Assembly (NCBI RefSeq): GCF_001544455.2
Contig: NZ_FCOC02000016.1
Coordinates: 62,001-126,000 of the forward strand
DNA from: Caballeronia sordidicola
GTDB taxonomy: Bacteria; Pseudomonadota; Gammaproteobacteria; Burkholderiales; Burkholderiaceae
Length of the DNA stretch: 64,000 nucleotides
Reading direction: 5' to 3'
The notes under the pieces were generated by a model, which had not been told where the DNA came from, ran no database searches, and saw only the letters and a program-made list of their open reading frames with translations. Each line of letters opens with the position of its first letter. The stretch's first letter is position 1. Positions 61,829-64,000 of the stretch are shown in pieces. The position numbers and the translations under genes are program-made.

Positions 61829-63532
61829 ATGACAGAGCGTTCCTCGACGGAACTTCAACGGGCATTGAGCACCTGCCTGGGCACTCTGCGAGAAAGGGCG
61901 AGTGCGGCCTGGGAAGGCAGGGGACAGGAAGCTCTGACCTCACTTGTCAGGGTACTAGACCTCGTTGCCGTTGCGCCGTTCTGGGGCCTCGACGCAGGGG
62001 CGGACGGAGCCACTTGGGAATCGAGAATGGCATCTGCCTTCGTGCTTCTCGGTGCGAGTGCGGGGCTACGCCCTTTTCTGTCGACTGTCGGAAACACACC
62101 CGGCGGTCTGCCCTGGGAGCCCAGTCGGGTCGATGCGCAGCAATATTCCTATATCTATCTTCGCGAGTGTGGCGAGCTGACCTTCCTGCGGCGAATGGCC
62201 GAACTGGAGCGCTACGGGCTTGCAACCTCGCAGTCGATGGGGCGGGGGATATTCAGACTGGAAACCGGCTCGAGCGCTCCAGAGCTGGCACTTCAGGCCG
62301 CGATGCGGGCTCGGAGGGACAGACGCAGTGAGCCCAGAGAGCTCGGATGCACCGAGGCCGAATGGGCGCGCATCCATGCGAGGATGGCCGGATACGTCGA
62401 CACCTCGAATGGATGGTTCATCCAGTACGACAACGACTGGCACATCGTGTCGACCTACCGGGAAGAGGCCCGGCGCTATGGGCACCGCTTTCTTGAAGCG
62501 GAAGCATTGCCCGATGACGCGATGATCGGAGACAGGACCTTCGGGGAGTGGAAGCACACCTGCGACCAAGCACTGGGTCGAGTTCTCGCACACATGAACT
62601 TCGCCAGGCTGCTCAAGAAGAATCCCACGATCAATCTGAGCGATGTACTCACCATCTTTGCGAGGAAGAACGATATTCGACAAGTATGGGAGCAGGCCGG
62701 AGTGCCAGCTGCCCAAGTTCCGGCGACAATGAAAGCCCTAACGCTCGGAGTTGACGGTCTTGACGATTGGGATGGCGCGTTCGAGACGCCCACGCCCTTT
62801 CATGTGGAAGTGGGACGGGACTTCGTGCTGCTTCCGCTGTTCGGGGCCCTGACCAATCCCTACTTTGCACTGTTTAGGCACTTGCGGCAGTTCTACCGGG
62901 CGGACTGGGATCGTGCGGTGGACCGGCGCGAGGATGTGTTCAGAGCGGATCTGGCGCGGCTGTTCGCGGAGCCACGGTATCTCGTGCCCTCGCGAGGTTT
63001 TCGGCTTTCGCGAAAGAACGGATCTCTGCTCACCGACATCGATGCCATTGTGGTGGATCGGCAATGTGGATCGGTGGCGCTCGTGCAGTTGAAGTGGCAT
63101 GACATCTTCGGCTTTTCCTTGGCGGAAAGGGAAAGCCGTCGGAGGAACCTAGCCAAGGCCAACGAATGGATAGCGAGGGTTTTCGAGTGGGTCGGTGGCA
63201 GATCGTCGCGTGATGTTCTGGTGCAGTTGGGAATTGACGAGGTAGCTTCCGATCGACCTCCGGCTCTCTTTGTCCTAGCACGGTACGCCGCTCGATTCGC
63301 GGGTGAGGACGGACAGGACGCACGGGCATCCTGGCTGGGGTGGCCTGAAATGCAGCATGCGATGGCGGTGGATGAGGTGGCCTCGGACCCATTGATGCTA
63401 GTGCCCGGGCAGGTGATGCGTCATCAGAGGGGTTTCGAATCGCAGGCAACGCAGGATGTCACATTCGAATTTCCCGGCCTGGAGGTTGTGCTGCAGATGC
63501 ATGTATCTACTCCGAGCGCTGTCGTTTCATGA
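61829..63532 (+). CDS. large uncharacterised protein with PD-(D/E)xK nuclease-like motif
   Basis: This 567-residue protein has no domain I recognise over the first ~340 residues (helical, with DTSNGWFIQYDNDW near 195). From about 370 it shows SRKNGSLLTDIDAIVVDRQCGSVALVQLKW: Asp403/Asp405, a 14-residue loop, then Gln420-Leu-Lys422, which fits a D...(E/Q)-x-K restriction-endonuclease-like core. No transmembrane helix is seen. ATG at 61829 follows GGAG at 7-8 nt; the frame opens 9 codons earlier. It is divergent from the AbiEi-like gene and lies near a C5 methyltransferase. It could be a restriction enzyme, or an effector restrained by the AbiEi protein. Confidence 0.68.
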   Translation: MTERSSTELQRALSTCLGTLRERASAAWEGRGQEALTSLVRVLDLVAVAPFWGLDAGADGATWESRMASAFVLLGASAGLRPFLSTVGNTPGGLPWEPSRVDAQQYSYIYLRECGELTFLRRMAELERYGLATSQSMGRGIFRLETGSSAPELALQAAMRARRDRRSEPRELGCTEAEWARIHARMAGYVDTSNGWFIQYDNDWHIVSTYREEARRYGHRFLEAEALPDDAMIGDRTFGEWKHTCDQALGRVLAHMNFARLLKKNPTINLSDVLTIFARKNDIRQVWEQAGVPAAQVPATMKALTLGVDGLDDWDGAFETPTPFHVEVGRDFVLLPLFGALTNPYFALFRHLRQFYRADWDRAVDRREDVFRADLARLFAEPRYLVPSRGFRLSRKNGSLLTDIDAIVVDRQCGSVALVQLKWHDIFGFSLAERESRRRNLAKANEWIARVFEWVGGRSSRDVLVQLGIDEVASDRPPALFVLARYAARFAGEDGQDARASWLGWPEMQHAMAVDEVASDPLMLVPGQVMRHQRGFESQATQDVTFEFPGLEVVLQMHVSTPSAVVS

Positions 63533-64000
63533 GCAATTCGGGACTATCGCTGGCCAGTTTCCGAAGTGGTCATGGCACTACGGCTTGACCGGACCACGCT
63601 GTACATGCTGCTCCGTATCGAGTTGCCACGGGCGTCTTCTTAACTCTGCGGCTCCTATCACTGGTGTCTCCGTGGCATTGCAACTACATCCAGTTCTTGC
63701 CGGGGGCCGAGGTAGGTCAGTTACATGAGGCGCGCGCGTGCGGCGGAAAGCGTGTGGTGTCGAGCAGCATCACACATCCACGTTTGTGGCGGCTGCCCAC
63801 TGGCTCGTTCCGTCCGGCCATTCTTCACCAAAGGCGGAGGCAAATGAGCAGAGAACATCTTCGCCTGGGCCTTGGCCGATTCCTAACGTAGATACCACCA
63901 GACACAGTTCAGCGTCATCGCCCTCATCCCCCCCATGCTGGCTGCAATCATCATCCCCGATCGGGAGGCTAAAGTTTCACCGACATACGTTAAAATGCAT
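63533..64000. other. gene-poor right end of the window
   Basis: These 468 bp show no convincing gene. A 23-codon frame at 63572-63643 (ALRLDRTTLYMLLR) recalls a helix-turn-helix fragment but is too short to support. Codon use in the small frames is erratic. The stretch may hold decayed genes or the next intergenic region of the island. No tRNA-Sec 3'-end copy was seen, so the far attachment site lies beyond the window. Confidence 0.5.

Overview
The window is a GC-rich chromosomal segment whose gene content, codon use and gene order point to a Burkholderiaceae beta-proteobacterium of the Paraburkholderia/Caballeronia type. This is inferred from protein families, not from a database search. About 52 kb is ordinary accessory metabolism and transport. 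The last ~11.6 kb is a mobile island inserted at the selenocysteine tRNA gene.

Positions 1-9815 are mainly organosulfur scavenging: the 3' part of an acyl-CoA-dehydrogenase-like (SfnB/DszC-type) oxidoreductase, cspA, a MetQ-like binding protein, RidA, an FAD/NAD(P)-binding oxidoreductase, a GntR-UTRA regulator, and a divergent tauABC transporter. The tauABC genes are overlapped by a flavoprotein and a 2[4Fe-4S] ferredoxin instead of the usual dioxygenase tauD. Positions 9816-13129 hold a possible small Cys-rich gene, an HU gene and an FCD-GntR regulator with an FAD-dependent 2-hydroxyacid dehydrogenase. Positions 13148-18460 form a cobalamin-riboswitch-controlled B12 uptake operon (TonB receptor, ATPase, binding protein, permease). 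Positions 18656-25250 carry a MarR-GNAT fusion, PanE with a divergent MarR, a lipoprotein glycerophosphodiesterase, an alpha/beta hydrolase with an M14 peptidase, and a Lys/Ala-rich protein.

Positions 25488-37485 hold an acyl-CoA ligase, a YdeP-type molybdopterin oxidoreductase with a divergent MocR regulator and a winged-helix partner, an apparently exported nicotinamidase, a GNAT, a YeeE/YedE sulfur transporter, MntH, a beta-propeller protein and a sterol desaturase. Positions 37687-42497 are kdpFABC preceded by a 34-codon ORF, without kdpDE beside it. Positions 43097-52351 hold a nearly complete selenocysteine unit: fdnG with an in-frame UGA and SECIS hairpin, fdnH, fdnI, fdhE, selA, selB and selC (tRNA-Sec). 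The formate dehydrogenase therefore sits beside most of the machinery needed to translate it.

From 52352 to the right end is a mobile, defence-rich island: two tandem P4-type integrases, a nuclease/LysR chimeric gene remnant, a ParS/Xre-RES toxin-antitoxin pair, Vsr, an HNH protein, a DNA cytosine methyltransferase, an AbiEi-like regulator without AbiEii, and a divergent 567-residue protein with a PD-(D/E)xK-like motif. The AbiEi-nuclease pair with its repeat-rich shared promoter, and the tauABC-flavoprotein-ferredoxin operon, are the best candidates for undescribed biology.
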